From positions 1-64,000 of the forward strand of contig JHXB01000012.1 of assembly GCA_000621905.1 (NCBI GenBank): a stretch of 64,000 bases of DNA, written 5' to 3'. This DNA is from Lachnospiraceae bacterium NC2004. Its GTDB lineage: Bacteria; Bacillota; Clostridia; Lachnospirales; Lachnospiraceae. Positions 16,253 through 28,130 of the stretch are shown in pieces. The position numbers and the translations under genes are program-made. Below the pieces are notes generated by a model. That model was not told the DNA's origin. It worked only from the letters and a program-made list of their open reading frames with translations, and made no database searches. The stretch's first letter is position 1; each line of letters begins with the position of its first letter.

Positions 16253-19200
16253 ATGAGGGACAAAATTGTATTGAGTTATAATAGCTTAAAGTGTGTAAGA
16301 AGGCTTATAGCCTTCTTGCTTGTGTTTATTCTGGTTTTTGAGGTTTCGTATAACACCAACCTATCAGCTAAAGCTACCAATACTCATGTTGGTGGAGAGG
16401 TAGCGTCTTCTGATGCGACAGCTTCTATTCCTGCTACTAGTGAAACAGCACAGAACGCAACAACTGAAGTGCCTGCATCTACTACTGAAGATGATGTTTT
16501 GGGTGATGAGAATAATTCAGATTTTTATACCATGTCTTATTGGAAGAATCACATGTTTCCTATAGCAAGCGGAGATATTGAGATTTCCGGTATGAACGTA
16601 TATCTTAATGGTAACTCATGCGTTGTTGAGAATGTTGGGGATAATACTGTCCTATACAATGATCTTGACTCTGATGGGGAGGTAGATGATGAGGATCAAG
16701 CTGTAGCTGAAGATATTACGGGAAAGAATATATATGGACTTTACAATCAAAGCAATGATAAAAACCTTACCATCACAATCAGAGGTGGTAAGGTTTTAAA
16801 TATTTATGGGGGATATAATGCGACTACCAAAAGGAATATTAGTATCAGCGTGATTGGCGGAGAAACGTCGAATATATACGGAATATATAACGGTATGTGT
16901 CGTAATCTTGATGTTGAGGTATCTGGTAATAGCAAATGTAAAGAGTTAAATGGCTTGTATGGAAATGCTGCTGCTAAAAATGTCAACGTTTCTATTGTTA
17001 AGTCATCGCTTACCGATTCACTATATGCTGTCAGAGGTGATTATAATTCAACCATGCCTGCAAATGTTACAAAGAACGTAAATATAGAGATAAGTGGGAA
17101 TGCAAGTATGGCTAATGTATATGGATTATACTCGTATAATTCTTCGATTGTAGTAGGAGGAGATTATAGCGTAAGTGGTAATGCTTTTTCTTGCGGCTGT
17201 TTCTATGGATGTAGTGGTTCTTCTAGCAGAATGGTAGTAATTATGGGCGATACAGATATGTCATTTAATGGCACTGTAAGTAGCTGTTTATATTGTGTAT
17301 ATTACGGTGATATACATGGGGATTATAATTCCGATATTAATCTTGTTGATTCTAATGTCGGGATTTACAATATATATTATTCACATGTTATAGGTGATGT
17401 TTCCACAAGAATAATAGTTGGTTCCAATACTCACTGTAGTTATCTATATGGTATATGTAGGTCCGGTGTAGAAGGAAATGCAGATATATATGTTAGTTCG
17501 CCGACTACTTATGATGTAAGCTCTACTTATCTTATTAATTACTCCTCAATAAGCAAGGATGTTAGTTTAAAACTATATGGATTCAATTCAGATAGTTCTG
17601 TGTATTGTATTAGTGAAAGTTCTATTGGTGGGAACGCTAAGATAGACTCTAAAGGGATTAAGGCGTATTCCTTCTATACGATTTCTTCAGCATCGGTAAG
17701 TGGCAAATTAGAATTGTTATCCGCAGGTGTAACTGCAGAATACTATTATTTATTGTCAGCTAATGTCAGTGGAAACGTTGTGACAGATCTTAAAGGAATT
17801 GGTAATAATACATATGTGTATTTCAACGGTGTTCTTAATAAAAATTTCGACTTTAACGTAATCGGGTCAAATTGTAAGAACTTGTATTTATCCGAATCGT
17901 TTACTGTAAAAGGAAATACAAATATATCTTTAACGGGTTTGTATGTATCTGATTATATTGGTCTTTATCCAAAGATTGAAAAAGATTTTAATATTAGTGT
18001 TAATGACGTTTGTTGTAACGATACCAATAATTACGGCGGTTCTGTGGGTGGAGACTATAGTATTAGTTTTAACGGTAATTGTAATCTTTCTTCTACGTCT
18101 ATTTATCCTTCCGGATGTAAGAGTTTTAATGCTACAGTTAATGGCGGGTATTATGATAAGTATTTTAACGCATCTTCTTCTAATGTTAAGTGCAATATAG
18201 TCACAATGACTATAAACGGTGGTACGTTTCGTCAGAATAATTCATCGGGAATTTTTGGCTTTTGTAACGCAAGTGTACCTACCAAGATTATAGTTCCTGA
18301 TGAATCAACCGCTGTCTTCTTAGATAACATAGAGCTCAGCAGTGGAATTACATATGATTCCGATGAAGAATTGTATGGATATGTATATAACAAGGGGAAT
18401 ACAATAATAACAGGTAATTATGTCATAGATAATGATATGACCGTAAGTAGTCTGACTGTAAATGGAGACATATTGCTTAAAGGTAAACTTAAAGTCACTA
18501 ATTCAGTAAAAGGATGGGGAGATATCTATGTCGACGGAGGTGATTTTGATGTATCATCACTTCCAAGAAGAGAAGTAAACATGTCTGATCCGCTAGTTCA
18601 TGAGTATACTTCGCTATCATTAGGCAGTGTAGCGCTTTATTATCCTGCTAAGATTATCTGTGATGAAGATGAAGTATCATCAGATTGCCTAAAAACATAT
18701 TTCAGAACAAATGATAAGACTTATATAAAGGTTAACGATACAAAGAAGTACATAAGTCCTGATATTCCTGAAGGCTACACCATTAAGAGTGTGACATCAG
18801 AGTACAATGATACTTCTCACGAAGTCACGTCTTGCGAGGATTCATTCTATTATTCTCCTGTTATGAGTAATCAGATAATCAGAATAACACTAAAAAAGCC
18901 TAAACAGGGTGTTTCTTATGATATACAAGTAGATGATGCTAAGAAAGAGATTGATCTTGATGGGTATTCTGTCATTATTGAAGGAAACGATGATGAGTTA
19001 TCATTTTATGCAGATTTAGATAGGGATGGAATAAAAGACTCGTTATCGCCTGTTCTAACAGGATTATATAGCGATTATACAATTTATGGTGTTAAGAATT
19101 CTCAATATGATACACCTATAAGAATAACGATAAATTCGGGTAAAGTGCATTCCTATCAGGTCATATATAATTCTATCTGTAATTTAGATGGGAAGCTTGC

Positions 19201-22200
19201 ATTTGATATAAGAGTTAATGGCGGAAGCATAAATGAAATATGTATGGCAAGACACTCTGTTGTATCTGGAGCAATAAGAATCGTTGCTCCACGTGAATAT
19301 GTAAGAAGATTTAGCTATGGAGATTCTAACCTTTCAGAATATTACTATGACAACGGGAGCTACGTATATAGAATCGGGACCTACGAGTATGATGATAAAA
19401 CGCCACCAAAGAAGATTAAAAATCTAAAGATATCTTATAAGACACAATCATCGGTTATGGTTAAATGGGATGCCACTACGGATAATGAGGGAGTTACAGG
19501 ATATAAGATATATAGAAACGGAGAGTTTTTAACTGATACTGATGAATTATCATATAAAGATTTAGATGTAAATGTCGGAGAAGAGTATAAGTATGCTGTC
19601 AGAGCTTATGATAGTGCCGGTAATGAGAGCATTATGTCAGATGAGATATCAGCTAAAGTGTTAAGTCTTAGGTTTACCGGTATAACTCATAAGTTAAATG
19701 ATAGGTTTGTAAGCTCTGAAGTAATTGGTCTTAATGATACTTTGTTTAATGTTGGCATTAATAACATCGGAGATAAGTTTTATAACGTTAAGGCTTTATA
19801 CTCATACGACGATGAGAATTATTATGAGATATGCTCTTATAATTCTACAAGCGTTGATAATACGTTTGCGCTTGAAGAAGAGAATATAAACAGAGCATCG
19901 TTACATTCTAACAAGATCTATATTAAGGTTCTTGTGTCAGATTCAGATAACAACAGTATTAGTGTAACTAAAGAGTATAGGGTTGATAACATTCCACCTG
20001 TACTTTCATCATTTAACAACATCATTTCTAATAACAATTCTGTAACACTGTCCTGGTTCTTAAGTGATAACAGTGATTTTAAGTGCTTTCACGTGTACAG
20101 AAAGACCGGTGAAGACGAATTATATATCAAAGTTGCAGATATAGATGATGCTTCATCGTATAAAGATGTTTCTGTTGTTGCAGGTGTTGAGTATGACTAT
20201 TATATAACAGCAGAGGACATATATGAAAATGTATCAGAACCTTTGCACTTTGAAAGAGTAACGGTATCTCCTGATGTAGAACCACCTGTAATAAAAGGCG
20301 TAACACCAAAATCTGGCAGTTATGGCAAGATAACAATAAGAATAGATGCAACAGATAACATAGCTGTTACAAAATACGTTATAGATATAAGGCGGGAAAA
20401 CGGCTCATGGGAGACTGCATATGAGGGAGCAGAGAGTAAATATGAGGTTACAGAAGAGGGCACATATGATGTAAGAGCTTATGCGTTTGATTTAAGAGGA
20501 AACAAAAGTGAATACTATAGCGTTGGAAGATATAATATTGATCTTACCGGTCCTTCAAAGCCTGTTATATCAGATGTTAAGGTATATGATACATATGTAA
20601 CACTTGATATTAGTGCGTGCGAAGATAGAGATTATTCAAGAACAAAGATCATAAACAACGATACCAATGAAGAACTAAACTTAAACCATGGTAATATAGT
20701 ATCAGGTTTAAAACCTAATAAAGCTTATAATATTAAAGCGGTATTTATTGATAAGTGCGGTAATGTAGGAGAATACTCTGATGTAGTTTCATTTACAACT
20801 AAAAGTGATACGGTACCGCCTTCAGTTAGTAATTATAGTGCTAAGTCACCTGTAAGTACTGTTCTTAACGTGTCTTCTTATGTATGTGACAACGTAGCAG
20901 TTAGGAAAGTAGAGTATATTGTTTCAGGAAACGGCATCAAAAAGTCATATACATACAACCAAGATGGCGATAAGTCTTGTATTTGTCAAGAAAGTATAAA
21001 TGTATCATCTCTTAACGAGGGCATTTATAAGTTTTTTGTTAAAGCGGAGGATGTTAATTCAAATACATTTATAACAGATAAGCCGCTTACTGTTATTATA
21101 GATCATACACCACCGAGTGAAGTTACGAGTTTCGGTGTTAAAGATAAGAATGGTAAGATTCTTATTAGCATTAGCGGTGATGCATATAGCTACATTGTTA
21201 AACGTAGAGAAGGAAACGCATATATAACTGTTGATGAGACTAAGAGCAAGACTTTTTATGACTACAAAGGCGTTGAAACCGGTCATACATACTATTACAC
21301 TGCCTATGCTAAAGATGAGGCTGGAAATGTTAGCGTACCATCTAAAGAAGTAAAGGTAACAGTTACAGAAGATAATGAGAACCCTGTAGCTTCGATTACG
21401 GATATAACCTTAAAGGGTAATGATAAACTTAGTATGACATATAATGCAAGAGATAACGTAGAGTTATCATCTATTGATTTATCATATAAGGTTATTGGTG
21501 TAGATGATAGATTGTCAGAATACAATGATTATATAAGGTTTAAGCATATTAACAGTAGCTCAGATTGGTTAAGCGACTCTGCAGACATTGATATTAAGGG
21601 AATAATAACAAAATATAAGGAATTCTATCCTGATGAGGAGGTAATTAAGTTTGATTTAAAGTCGGAAGTAAAGGATTCAAACTCTAACTGTTCATCTGTA
21701 AATAAAGAGTATGAGTTACGATTATCAGATCTTGATTTTGAACCGCCTTCTACTGAAGGCTTTAAAGTTGTGCCTTCAAACAGAAGGATACAGGTGTCGT
21801 TTGATGCGCTAAATCCAGGGGACAATTATAAGATATATAGGATGTCAACTTCGGATGATGAGTATAGTTTGATGGATTATAAGACAGTGTCTGATGAAGA
21901 GATTGTTGACGGCTATATTGATACTGAAGTTGATGTAAATACAGGATATAAGTATAGACTAGTTTTAGAGGATGCAGCAGGTAACAGCTCTTCGATTGAG
22001 TCCGGTGAGTATGTGTATCCGAAGAATGTAGATGATGAGCTTCCTGTTTCTGTTATTTCAGGAAGTTTAAACGCATTGGTTAACGATTTAACCTCTTTTT
22101 CTGCATCGGAATCAAGTGATAATGTTGGAATTAAAGAGTATCATTGGGATTTCGGAGATGGTATTACATCAGAAGGTCTATCTGTATCACACAAGTATAC

Positions 22201-25200
22201 TGCTGAAGGGGAGTATAAGATAACCCTAAAGGTAACAGATTATTCAGGAAATATAGGTGTTTCATATAAAGATATATCGGTCATTAAATCTGCACACAAA
22301 TATACAGTCAGCATAAAGAATGATTATGATATGCCATTATCAGGCGCGATGATAATATTAGATGGTGTAGGTACTGTCTTGACTGATGAAGACGGTAAAG
22401 CGACATTTGCAGCAGTTAAGGGCAGATATAACGGTGTTGTATTCAAAAACGGATACGAGAGTGAGACTGTGACATTTGACGTAAATGAAGAATCCTTGTC
22501 AAATGCTATAGTTCTTGACAGATATGTTAGTGTTACAGGAAGAATGACTGTTAAGAAGATGACTATGGATGAGCTTGTTGAATCAGGTATTGACCTTGAC
22601 AGTCCGGAAGCATCGTTTAACTATCAGGTCGAGCATAAAATCGGCAACACGAAAGAATTATGTCCATACTACTTAGGTGAGCAAAAGACTGAAAGATTCT
22701 ATGGTAGTGGCGGTAGCACCAGCCACACTAGTGCAAACCATGGCGGTACGGGAAGTATTCCTTACCCTAAGCAAAGTAGCGTGACTGAGAATAACAAGGT
22801 TTCCAATACCAGTGTTGCCACCAATAAAGAGCGCACTGTTGTATTTGCTATGAATACTGTTAAGATAAGTGTTCTTAAAGATCATTTCCTTGTTACTGCC
22901 TTAATCCATAATGATTCTAAAACAACAGATATAGTGTCGTCAAAGATTGAACTTAACTGTCCTGAAGGACTTACGGTTGTTAAATCGTACGATGATAGTG
23001 ATACGGCTATCGGTGCAGATAAAGAGAAGGAATTTGAGTGGATAGTTCGCGGAGATGTCGGCGGTCAGTATAACATAAAGGCTACATTTGAAGGAATAAC
23101 CGAAACAGGAGAGGTAGTTAGAATTGAACTTGATGGAAAAGCTAACGCAAGAGATGCGTCTGATGATAAGCTACATCTTTACATATTCTATGAAGATATA
23201 GCATATAGGGATGTCGATTACTATGTTCAGTATAAGCTTGTAAATGAAGGAAATGAGACTCTTAACTATGTTAAGGCAACATTTGGTAGTTACGAGACTA
23301 CAGATAAGATAACCCGCAAAATATACTGGGATAGTGATAAGAAGGATGAGATTGTATCACATGGAGAGGTGTATTATTCTAAAGGTGGGGATGCTACATT
23401 TACCACAAGGAACGGTGACAGTATTGTTGCTAAGGAGTTAAAGCCAAGACAGGCGGTATACGGAACTCATAAATCAGTAAGTAAGGTAACAAGCGTAATT
23501 AACTATGTCGAGACTTTAGTTGATGACATAAAGGATGCTAACAGAGGACTAAGAGTTACTGCAGTTCCGGTAAAAAGTCATTATGATTTTGATTTTGCTG
23601 AAAAAGATTCGCCAGCGATAGCAACTACCACCGAATCGGTAATTCCAACCACAACCGAGCCGCCTATAACTACAGAGGCGCCTCCAGAAAGTAACAGTTC
23701 TACTGCAGGAGATCCTGTAGATGTTGCTACGGGTGCTTATAAGGATGAACAGACCGTTATGAGTCTAAATGGTGGAGAAGGTTTAGCATTAAAGATGAGC
23801 TATGATTCAAGGTATACTGATATTTCAGGTGACTTTGGATATGGCTGGACCCATAACTATGAAAAAAGAATAGTCAGCGAAAACGGAATGCTAAGATGCT
23901 ATCTTAATGCTAATAGCAGTATCATGTTTGTTCCTTCATATATCGCTGATGATGAGGTTTATGCTGACTATAACTCTGATTTTGATATGTATGAGATAAG
24001 AGAACCTGAGAATAAGAAGTATGAGCTTCTAACGCTTTCTAAGCTTAACTATGCACTTGAAGAGTGTGATGACGGATATGTCTTAAAGGATGAATCAGGT
24101 GATTTGTGGTATTTTGACTTAGAAGGTAAGCTTATTAAAACTGAAACGTATAAGGGGATTATATCGCATATAAGCTACTCAGCGGGCTCTATGACTATAA
24201 AAGATCCGTATTCTAATGAGTATATCAAAGCAACATATAACGAGGACGGATATATAAGCAAAGTAGTTGATTCTTCCGGAAGAAGTGAGACATTTAGTTA
24301 TAATAATAACTCCGTTTCTTCAAGAACCAATCCGAATAACGTAACATATTCCTATGATTATGATTCTGATTATAGGCTTATTAAGGCTACCGATGGAGAG
24401 GGATTGACGTATGTTATTAATACATACGACAGTAAAGGAAGGGTTCTTACACAGGATGACGGTGATTCTTCTACCCCTATAATGACATTTACTTATGATG
24501 ACAAAGAAGATGGAGCGCTAGATGTCACGCTCAAGAACAGAAGAGGTATTAAAAGATTTGTTAAAAGTAACGAGCTTGGTATGCCTGTATGTTATACCAA
24601 TGCACTATCGGAAGAATTAAAGTACGAGTATAACGATTCTGGATATGTTAGTAAGATTGTTTATGAAGATGGAACCACTGACTCTTATAAATATTCAGGA
24701 ACAGACGTGATTGAACATAAGGATAGAGGCGGTGTAACTACAACATATACTTATGATGATAAGCATAACCCTTTAAGTCATATAAGTACATCAGGCACAA
24801 AGCACACTTATACCTATGATTCATGTAATAGGGTATTAACAGATGAGAATGAAAGAGGGATTAAGACATCTTATACATATAACGATGCAGGACAGGTTTT
24901 GTCTGTAAATATTGAGGGTAGGGGAACAACTGCTTACCAGTATGACAACAAGTTGAGGTTACATAAAGTTACTATGCCTAACGGATTGGTTGGCACATAT
25001 ACATATGACGATGCAGGATTTGTTAAAAAGTATACTGATTCCGAAGGAAGAATCGTACTGTTCACCTACGATAAAGTTGGCAATCTTCTTAGGAGAAGAG
25101 TCGTTTTGGAGGATGGAGAATCGGTAACGGAGACAATGACTTACAACAGCTACTGTGCGATGACTTCGTATACTGATCCTAACGGAAATACGACGAGATT

Positions 25201-28108
25201 TGCCTATGATAACGATGGTAGGCTTATTAAGGAGCTTTACGCTGACGGTACAACTAAGAGTTGTATAAGAGATGGAGAAGGTAACATCACTAAGGTTATC
25301 TATCCTTCTTGTAATGGCGGAGACGTAGTTGAAAGTGCAACGTATGATAATGTAGGTAACCTAAATCAGGTAAAGAATACTTTGGGCGGAATAACACATT
25401 TATCAAACGCTGCTTATAAAGCCGTAAATTCTGTTAGTTCTTTAGGAGAGAACGTTAATTATACTTATGACAGTTATGGTCGAATTTTAAAACAGACTGA
25501 TACTTCCGGTAATGCGACATCATTTACCTATGATAATTCCGGAAATATCAAAACAATAACGTCGCCTGATGGATATAAGTCGGAGCTTTCATATAACGGG
25601 TATGGAGACCTTGTATCAGTTAAGGATGCCGAAGGTAATGAGACCGAACTTACTTATAATGACTACGGAGAAATTACATCAGTAACTGATTCGAATGGTA
25701 ATAGTACATCTCTTACATATGACTCTTATGGTAACTGTATCAAGATGACAGAGCCTTGTGGCCAGATTACAACATATGAGTACGATAAGTATGGTAATGT
25801 AATAAGTGAGACTAAACAAGGTAGTACTAGCACTAAGAACAGATTAACTGAGTATGATTATGATTTATTTGGAAGAGTCGTGGCTGTTAGAGATGCTCTT
25901 GATAATGAGATCACCGTAGATTATGATGCCTGTGGTAATGTTACTGACATCTATGACGCAGAAGATAACTTAATAAAGCATACGGATTACGACAACAGAA
26001 ACAGAGCGATAAAGGAAACGGATGCCAACGGTGCTGTATCTAAGTATTCTTATGATGATTACGGTAATGTTATATCTGAGAATAAGAGTATTGCTAAAGA
26101 TACTAAGAATGGCACTATATCAACTGCTAATACATCCTACACCTATACTGCTGGATCATATCTTACTTCTGTTAAAGATGCTTTAGGTAATACTTCTAAG
26201 TATACCTATGATTCTGAAGGCAATATAACAAGTATGATCAATCCAAATGGTGGTGTAACTGACTTTACATATGACATAAAGGGTAATCTAACCGGAGAGT
26301 ATGTCAAGAACGGTAGTACACACACCTATACCTATAATGCTGAGAACCTTCTTAAAGAGAAGGTTAATTCGTGCGGTCAAAAGACAAAGTATACTTATGA
26401 TAAGACCGGAAAGCTTATTAAGCTTAAGGATGAAGAGGGTACTATAACCTATACTTATGATAGTGTAGGTAACGTCTTAACTGTAACTGAGATCAAGAAA
26501 GATGGAACTAGCAGTACCATTTCAAGAACATATGACGAAGCTAACAGAGTAAAGACATATAAAGATGCAGATGGTAATGTCATAACCTATGATTACAACG
26601 AATTCGGTGAATTAATAAAGCTTACTTATCCGGACGGTAAGACAGTAACCTACGACTATGATAAGAATGGTAACATGATTTCTGTTACTGACTATAATAA
26701 CAGGGTAACAAGATATGAATATAATTCTAATGGACAGATGACAAGACAGATTCGTCCGGATGAAAGTGTCGAGACTTATGAATATGATGCAGCAGGCCAG
26801 ATTACTAAACAGCTTGACAAGGCTAAAGATGGAACAGCAATTAATAGTTATGAGTATACATATAACCTTGCAGGTAATATAACAAGCATTAAGAAGGATA
26901 AAGATCATAAGACTGATAAGAATAGTGCAGGTGGTAATAAAACTTCCGAGAATGCACAATTGTCTGATGTAACAATGGAATATAGCTCAGACAACCGCCT
27001 TGTCCGTTATAATGGTAAAACCGTGTCATATGATGCCGAAGGTAACATGACATATGGACCTTTAAACGGTGATATGGTAGAATTCACCTATGACTCAAGG
27101 AACAGACTTGTTAAAGCAGGTGAGGTAGAGTATACTTATGATGCCGAGAACAACAGGATTGCTAAGAAGACAATCGATTCAATAACCAAATATGTGATAG
27201 ACAGTAATGCTAAGTATAGCCAGGTGTTGATGGAAACAAACTCTAGTAGCGCGTCTGGTGACGAAGAGAATAAGTACTTTGTATACGGTCAAGGGCTCAT
27301 ATATGAGGAAGATAGTAACGGTAATTTGTTAATTCATCACTATGATCAAGTGGGATCTACAACTGCGTTAACAGATCTATCAGGAAACTTAAAAGAGACC
27401 TATGAATATTCACCATATGGAGAGATGCTGTCAGGAGACAGTTCATTAACGCAATTTCTTTATAATGGCTCTTATGGAGTAATAACAGACACTAATGGTC
27501 TTTATTATATGAGAGCTCGTTATTACAACCCAACAATTCTAAGATTCATAAACCAAGACGTGGTTCTGGGAGTGCTAACAGATATCCAGAGCCTAAATCG
27601 TTATGCTTATTGTGAAGGTAATCCCGTAAGTTTCCTTGATCCATTTGGGCTGGAAAGACTAGATACGTCTGGGTTACATACATTTCTTGGCATCGTTAAT
27701 ATATTAGCTGCTGTTATTTCGTGGGGAGGGTTTCCAGAAATAGGATACGTTATAACTGCTGTTGCAAGCGTGGCTGATATAGGATTGCTTATTTATGATT
27801 TGTATGTTGATGTAGCAGATCACAAAGGTGCAGAGTATTTTGCATCGGATATGTGTAAATTAGTGTTTGACATTTTAGGAATAGCAACAGGCGGAGTAAC
27901 TCGCCTTAATAGTCTGAAATTAAAAAATAGCGAGTCCTGCATAGTTGATAGCATAAATACAAAGAAACAAGTGGATTATATGAGATATGAAAAAGACTTT
28001 AGAGATGCCTATTCGAAGTGGGATAAAAGAGACGGAATAGTTTCTATAGGCGGTGCTATGGAGTTGATTGGTGAAGTAATACTAGATTTTTTAACAGATT
28101 ATAGTTAA
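16253..28108 (+). CDS. Giant secreted beta-solenoid/FN3/PKD/RHS (YD-repeat) protein
   Basis: A 3951-aa protein. It has a signal peptide (about 1-42), a Thr/Ala/Ser-rich stretch (45-90) and a Gly/Asn/Ser-rich beta-solenoid-like region (about 105-1045). A series of FN3-like and Ig-like modules follows (about 1050-1920; PPKKIKNLKISY begins the first). Next are a PKD domain (about 1930-2013, with YHWDFGDG), a carboxypeptidase-regulatory-like domain (about 2017-2085) and a TTTEPPITTEAPPE linker (about 2457-2480). A DUF6531/RHS N-terminal part starts GDPVDVATGAYKDEQ, many YD repeats run about 2690-3640, and an RHS core ends DPFGLE near residue 3801. The last 150 residues are unrelated, with three hydrophobic segments. 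Proteins of this design act in contact-dependent competition or adhesion. GGAGA precedes the ATG. Confidence 0.9.
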   Translation: MRDKIVLSYNSLKCVRRLIAFLLVFILVFEVSYNTNLSAKATNTHVGGEVASSDATASIPATSETAQNATTEVPASTTEDDVLGDENNSDFYTMSYWKNHMFPIASGDIEISGMNVYLNGNSCVVENVGDNTVLYNDLDSDGEVDDEDQAVAEDITGKNIYGLYNQSNDKNLTITIRGGKVLNIYGGYNATTKRNISISVIGGETSNIYGIYNGMCRNLDVEVSGNSKCKELNGLYGNAAAKNVNVSIVKSSLTDSLYAVRGDYNSTMPANVTKNVNIEISGNASMANVYGLYSYNSSIVVGGDYSVSGNAFSCGCFYGCSGSSSRMVVIMGDTDMSFNGTVSSCLYCVYYGDIHGDYNSDINLVDSNVGIYNIYYSHVIGDVSTRIIVGSNTHCSYLYGICRSGVEGNADIYVSSPTTYDVSSTYLINYSSISKDVSLKLYGFNSDSSVYCISESSIGGNAKIDSKGIKAYSFYTISSASVSGKLELLSAGVTAEYYYLLSANVSGNVVTDLKGIGNNTYVYFNGVLNKNFDFNVIGSNCKNLYLSESFTVKGNTNISLTGLYVSDYIGLYPKIEKDFNISVNDVCCNDTNNYGGSVGGDYSISFNGNCNLSSTSIYPSGCKSFNATVNGGYYDKYFNASSSNVKCNIVTMTINGGTFRQNNSSGIFGFCNASVPTKIIVPDESTAVFLDNIELSSGITYDSDEELYGYVYNKGNTIITGNYVIDNDMTVSSLTVNGDILLKGKLKVTNSVKGWGDIYVDGGDFDVSSLPRREVNMSDPLVHEYTSLSLGSVALYYPAKIICDEDEVSSDCLKTYFRTNDKTYIKVNDTKKYISPDIPEGYTIKSVTSEYNDTSHEVTSCEDSFYYSPVMSNQIIRITLKKPKQGVSYDIQVDDAKKEIDLDGYSVIIEGNDDELSFYADLDRDGIKDSLSPVLTGLYSDYTIYGVKNSQYDTPIRITINSGKVHSYQVIYNSICNLDGKLAFDIRVNGGSINEICMARHSVVSGAIRIVAPREYVRRFSYGDSNLSEYYYDNGSYVYRIGTYEYDDKTPPKKIKNLKISYKTQSSVMVKWDATTDNEGVTGYKIYRNGEFLTDTDELSYKDLDVNVGEEYKYAVRAYDSAGNESIMSDEISAKVLSLRFTGITHKLNDRFVSSEVIGLNDTLFNVGINNIGDKFYNVKALYSYDDENYYEICSYNSTSVDNTFALEEENINRASLHSNKIYIKVLVSDSDNNSISVTKEYRVDNIPPVLSSFNNIISNNNSVTLSWFLSDNSDFKCFHVYRKTGEDELYIKVADIDDASSYKDVSVVAGVEYDYYITAEDIYENVSEPLHFERVTVSPDVEPPVIKGVTPKSGSYGKITIRIDATDNIAVTKYVIDIRRENGSWETAYEGAESKYEVTEEGTYDVRAYAFDLRGNKSEYYSVGRYNIDLTGPSKPVISDVKVYDTYVTLDISACEDRDYSRTKIINNDTNEELNLNHGNIVSGLKPNKAYNIKAVFIDKCGNVGEYSDVVSFTTKSDTVPPSVSNYSAKSPVSTVLNVSSYVCDNVAVRKVEYIVSGNGIKKSYTYNQDGDKSCICQESINVSSLNEGIYKFFVKAEDVNSNTFITDKPLTVIIDHTPPSEVTSFGVKDKNGKILISISGDAYSYIVKRREGNAYITVDETKSKTFYDYKGVETGHTYYYTAYAKDEAGNVSVPSKEVKVTVTEDNENPVASITDITLKGNDKLSMTYNARDNVELSSIDLSYKVIGVDDRLSEYNDYIRFKHINSSSDWLSDSADIDIKGIITKYKEFYPDEEVIKFDLKSEVKDSNSNCSSVNKEYELRLSDLDFEPPSTEGFKVVPSNRRIQVSFDALNPGDNYKIYRMSTSDDEYSLMDYKTVSDEEIVDGYIDTEVDVNTGYKYRLVLEDAAGNSSSIESGEYVYPKNVDDELPVSVISGSLNALVNDLTSFSASESSDNVGIKEYHWDFGDGITSEGLSVSHKYTAEGEYKITLKVTDYSGNIGVSYKDISVIKSAHKYTVSIKNDYDMPLSGAMIILDGVGTVLTDEDGKATFAAVKGRYNGVVFKNGYESETVTFDVNEESLSNAIVLDRYVSVTGRMTVKKMTMDELVESGIDLDSPEASFNYQVEHKIGNTKELCPYYLGEQKTERFYGSGGSTSHTSANHGGTGSIPYPKQSSVTENNKVSNTSVATNKERTVVFAMNTVKISVLKDHFLVTALIHNDSKTTDIVSSKIELNCPEGLTVVKSYDDSDTAIGADKEKEFEWIVRGDVGGQYNIKATFEGITETGEVVRIELDGKANARDASDDKLHLYIFYEDIAYRDVDYYVQYKLVNEGNETLNYVKATFGSYETTDKITRKIYWDSDKKDEIVSHGEVYYSKGGDATFTTRNGDSIVAKELKPRQAVYGTHKSVSKVTSVINYVETLVDDIKDANRGLRVTAVPVKSHYDFDFAEKDSPAIATTTESVIPTTTEPPITTEAPPESNSSTAGDPVDVATGAYKDEQTVMSLNGGEGLALKMSYDSRYTDISGDFGYGWTHNYEKRIVSENGMLRCYLNANSSIMFVPSYIADDEVYADYNSDFDMYEIREPENKKYELLTLSKLNYALEECDDGYVLKDESGDLWYFDLEGKLIKTETYKGIISHISYSAGSMTIKDPYSNEYIKATYNEDGYISKVVDSSGRSETFSYNNNSVSSRTNPNNVTYSYDYDSDYRLIKATDGEGLTYVINTYDSKGRVLTQDDGDSSTPIMTFTYDDKEDGALDVTLKNRRGIKRFVKSNELGMPVCYTNALSEELKYEYNDSGYVSKIVYEDGTTDSYKYSGTDVIEHKDRGGVTTTYTYDDKHNPLSHISTSGTKHTYTYDSCNRVLTDENERGIKTSYTYNDAGQVLSVNIEGRGTTAYQYDNKLRLHKVTMPNGLVGTYTYDDAGFVKKYTDSEGRIVLFTYDKVGNLLRRRVVLEDGESVTETMTYNSYCAMTSYTDPNGNTTRFAYDNDGRLIKELYADGTTKSCIRDGEGNITKVIYPSCNGGDVVESATYDNVGNLNQVKNTLGGITHLSNAAYKAVNSVSSLGENVNYTYDSYGRILKQTDTSGNATSFTYDNSGNIKTITSPDGYKSELSYNGYGDLVSVKDAEGNETELTYNDYGEITSVTDSNGNSTSLTYDSYGNCIKMTEPCGQITTYEYDKYGNVISETKQGSTSTKNRLTEYDYDLFGRVVAVRDALDNEITVDYDACGNVTDIYDAEDNLIKHTDYDNRNRAIKETDANGAVSKYSYDDYGNVISENKSIAKDTKNGTISTANTSYTYTAGSYLTSVKDALGNTSKYTYDSEGNITSMINPNGGVTDFTYDIKGNLTGEYVKNGSTHTYTYNAENLLKEKVNSCGQKTKYTYDKTGKLIKLKDEEGTITYTYDSVGNVLTVTEIKKDGTSSTISRTYDEANRVKTYKDADGNVITYDYNEFGELIKLTYPDGKTVTYDYDKNGNMISVTDYNNRVTRYEYNSNGQMTRQIRPDESVETYEYDAAGQITKQLDKAKDGTAINSYEYTYNLAGNITSIKKDKDHKTDKNSAGGNKTSENAQLSDVTMEYSSDNRLVRYNGKTVSYDAEGNMTYGPLNGDMVEFTYDSRNRLVKAGEVEYTYDAENNRIAKKTIDSITKYVIDSNAKYSQVLMETNSSSASGDEENKYFVYGQGLIYEEDSNGNLLIHHYDQVGSTTALTDLSGNLKETYEYSPYGEMLSGDSSLTQFLYNGSYGVITDTNGLYYMRARYYNPTILRFINQDVVLGVLTDIQSLNRYAYCEGNPVSFLDPFGLERLDTSGLHTFLGIVNILAAVISWGGFPEIGYVITAVASVADIGLLIYDLYVDVADHKGAEYFASDMCKLVFDILGIATGGVTRLNSLKLKNSESCIVDSINTKKQVDYMRYEKDFRDAYSKWDKRDGIVSIGGAMELIGEVILDFLTDYS

Positions 28109-28130
28109 TGTTTAAGGAGGAATTACATTT

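Noticed and set aside
23700-27660. YD-repeat region as a DNA-level tandem repeat
   Set aside because: The repetition is at the protein level (YxxxGxxxxxxx pattern); the DNA copies are diverged and need no separate repeat feature.
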